Shown in pieces: positions 30,904 to 32,192 of a stretch of 32,192 nucleotides of DNA. The number at the start of each line of letters is the position of its first letter. Position 1 is the stretch's first letter. The notes under the pieces are model-generated. The model had not been told where the DNA came from, made no database searches, and saw nothing but the letters and a program-made list of their open reading frames with translations. The stretch lies in contig CAKSYX010000022.1 in the NCBI GenBank assembly GCA_934525065.1, positions 1 to 32,192 of the forward strand, in the 5' to 3' direction. A program made the position numbers and the translations under genes. This DNA is from an uncultured Eubacteriales bacterium (GTDB lineage Bacteria; Bacillota; Clostridia; Oscillospirales; Acutalibacteraceae).

Positions 30904-31311
30904 TCGCATTTAACTCGATCTCATCCCCCAAATGCGTAAAAGGAAATCAACAGGCGTTCGGCTGCTGACCGAACTCATAGGAATCTCACCTCTGCCGGGT
31001 ACTCCGCCAGCCCCATAGGGAAGTATCATTGTCCCTGAATCGTTTCATCGCCTTATCCGTAGCAAGCGGACATTTCAGAATGGTTCGGAATCGCTACCCA
31101 CCTTACTTTCCGTAATAACCCATAAGGGCAGATGGTTCTTGGCGCACCTTCATTCGGCTGAGCTTTCTACTTCGTTCAGGAATGTACTTGTTGAATGTGT
31201 ATTCAATTGTCAAGGTGCTTGGACAAACTGAACATTTCAACTTGCCCTCAAGGGGCAGCCGGCAAGAAAGGCAAAGAGTCCGTCTCTTTTTGAAAATTTA
31301 TAATAATAAAA
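30904..31311 (-). other. Region upstream of parA with micro-ORFs
   Basis: No standard gene is present. On the minus strand there are three very short ATG frames: 31103-31153 (MKVRQEPSALMGYYGK), 30986-31048 (MKRFRDNDTSLWGWRSTRQR) and 30910-30978 (MSSVSSRTPVDFLLRIWGMR and two more residues). They lie in tandem and may be either small peptides or pieces of one frame-broken gene; none has a strong ribosome binding site. At 31210-31220 the minus strand has a perfect TTGACA without a convincing -10. Confidence 0.3.
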
Positions 31312-31334
31312 ATCCCATTCGTTCAGAATGGGAT
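31306..31334 (-). terminator. Terminator hairpin 3 after the recombinase
   Basis: A perfect 9-bp stem ATCCCATTC (31312-31320) with GAATGGGAT (31326-31334) is followed on the minus strand by TTTTATTATTA. Confidence 0.7.
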
Positions 31335-31341
31335 AAAAATA

Positions 31342-31381
31342 AAAAAAGGCTCTAACCCCTACGATTTGTAAGGATTAGAGC
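31342..31381 (-). terminator. Terminator hairpin 2 after the recombinase
   Basis: A 14-bp stem including G-T pairs (31349-31362 with 31368-31381) has a 5-base loop. It is followed on the minus strand by CTTTTTTT. Confidence 0.85.
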
Positions 31382-31418
31382 AAAAAAACGCCCACATTAC
31401 CTTTCGATAATGTGGGCG
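31382..31418 (-). terminator. Terminator hairpin 1 after the recombinase
   Basis: A perfect 11-bp stem CGCCCACATTA (31389-31399) with TAATGTGGGCG (31408-31418) is followed on the minus strand by TTTTTTT. It lies four bases after the recombinase stop codon. Confidence 0.92.
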
Positions 31419-31422
31419 AATG

Positions 31423-32192
31423 CTATTTACTTGTTGCGATTTTCACTAACTTCTGATTAGTGCTTTTCGTTAATAGCTGCCTGTGCAGAAAGGCAAAAAC
31501 AATGGGGTTTTTAATGAGATGTGCATTGTCCTCATTCTCTTTCCTATGTAGCGAGGAAATCTTTTCAATTTCCTCTAATTTGATTATACAGCTTTTCTTT
31601 CTACCCTCTGCGGTGAAGGTCGCCTTTACATCAGCCGTTCCGTTCAAATTAACATACCAATCAAAAGTGGTATCCGAAGTCGGCGTTACCATATAAACAA
31701 ATTGATTAATAACATCGTGGCTAATCGTACTGCCGCTGAAATCAATAAGGCTGTTTAGCGTAGAACGGATACCCTCTAAATCCAGACCTCTCGGACAACA
31801 TTTATTTGTCGGCGTATCTTCAAGAGCTTTTTGGAGTTCTTTAATCTCTTTATCAATAGGGCTTCTCATAGATTGATATTCGTCCTTTGAAATTTCTCCG
31901 TCGGCTCTCATAGCAATTAAATTAGCAAGTCTGCTATTTGCCTTATCAATCCTTGCCTGTATAGATGCAGCATCAGATTTATTATCCAAAGTCCTTTCTT
32001 CCTTATAATAGTGCCTTATAAGGTCTAACGCAATAAGCACAGACTCTTTTCGTTCCTGCCACAAATGCTCTAATAATGCTTTCGCCATAAAATCGAGCTT
32101 CCAATCGGTTATCATTCTGCTGTCGCAGTATCCCTCCGTGTCTAAGCCAATCTCAGCTCGTTTACGCCTAATACCATTATTGAGTTGATTAT
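31423..32192 (-). CDS. Large serine recombinase, C-terminal part (partial)
   Basis: The reading frame is open to the right edge, so about 255 C-terminal residues are visible and the start lies outside. The visible part matches the end of large serine integrases. It begins RRKRAEIGLDTEGYCDSRMI, and a long charged coiled coil follows (ASIQARIDKANSRLANLIAM, EISKDEYQSMRSPIDKEIKE). The final domain contains DVINQFVYMVTPTSDTTFDW. The catalytic serine domain would be in the missing N-terminus. Such enzymes move integrative elements of the Tn4451/Tn5397 kind. The nearby parA remnant supports an integrative element. The internal ATG at 32115 is not the true start. Confidence 0.85.
   Translation of the reverse strand, partial: NQLNNGIRRKRAEIGLDTEGYCDSRMITDWKLDFMAKALLEHLWQERKESVLIALDLIRHYYKEERTLDNKSDAASIQARIDKANSRLANLIAMRADGEISKDEYQSMRSPIDKEIKELQKALEDTPTNKCCPRGLDLEGIRSTLNSLIDFSGSTISHDVINQFVYMVTPTSDTTFDWYVNLNGTADVKATFTAEGRKKSCIIKLEEIEKISSLHRKENEDNAHLIKNPIVFAFLHRQLLTKSTNQKLVKIATSK

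Noticed and set aside
30904..31311. Group II intron or rRNA fragment
   Set aside because: No domain V-like hairpin, no reverse transcriptase frame and no recognisable rRNA signature were found.

Overview
The window looks like a chromosomal segment from a low-to-mid GC Gram-positive bacterium of the class Clostridia, most likely a gut Ruminococcaceae/Oscillospiraceae-type organism. The basis is the family content (RNase Y, an rpsL-rpsG-fusA-tuf str cluster, SpmA/SpmB, a bacterial V-type ATPase), strong AGGAGG-type ribosome binding sites, and near-consensus sigma-A promoters with 17-bp spacers. The taxonomic placement is inference from gene content.

Layout. Positions 1-1170 are a gene-poor, decaying stretch. 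It holds a 20-bp tandem repeat, an intact tRNA-Ser(CGA), two eroded tRNA-Ser copies and a transposase helix-turn-helix relic. From about 1.17 to 27.8 kb almost everything is on the minus strand. Reading leftward in transcript order, the blocks are: the V-ATPase operon (27.7 to 19.2 kb); a lipoprotein gene (19.0 kb); a three-domain envelope protein translationally coupled to a prolyl-tRNA editing deacylase (18.4 to 16.8 kb); spmA-spmB (16.8 to 15.6 kb); a zinc-ribbon/SH3 membrane protein followed by a GH2 glycosidase (15.5 to 12.4 kb); the str operon (12.1 to 7.5 kb); a membrane-embedded M28 peptidase (7.1 to 5.9 kb); a secreted, C-terminally anchored protein (5.6 to 3.8 kb); and rny followed by an RluA-type pseudouridine synthase (3.5 to 1.2 kb). 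The plus strand carries an FkbM-type methyltransferase (27.9 kb), divergent from the V-ATPase operon, and a secreted GH16 glucanase (29.5 kb). From about 30.7 kb to the right edge there are remnants of an integrative element: a ParA gene with an apparent internal deletion, several micro-ORFs, a stack of three terminators, and the C-terminal part of a large serine recombinase that runs off the edge.

How the genes work together. The nine V-ATPase genes encode one complete rotary ion pump or ATP synthase. The str genes supply the decoding-centre ribosomal proteins and both elongation factors, from a consensus promoter plus a separate tuf promoter. GH2 and GH16 point to carbohydrate degradation. 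Several envelope proteins of little-known function (cadherin-like-domain protein, zinc-ribbon/SH3 protein, repeat-domain lipoproteins) suggest a surface-active lifestyle.

The most interesting unexplained signals are regulatory: a promoter followed almost at once by a strong terminator upstream of rny; structured leaders upstream of the M28 peptidase and the GH16 gene, the latter with mutually exclusive long-range pairings; an spmA ribosome binding site buried in a terminator stem; and the 20-bp repeat array at the left edge. No CRISPR array and no intact insertion sequence were seen.
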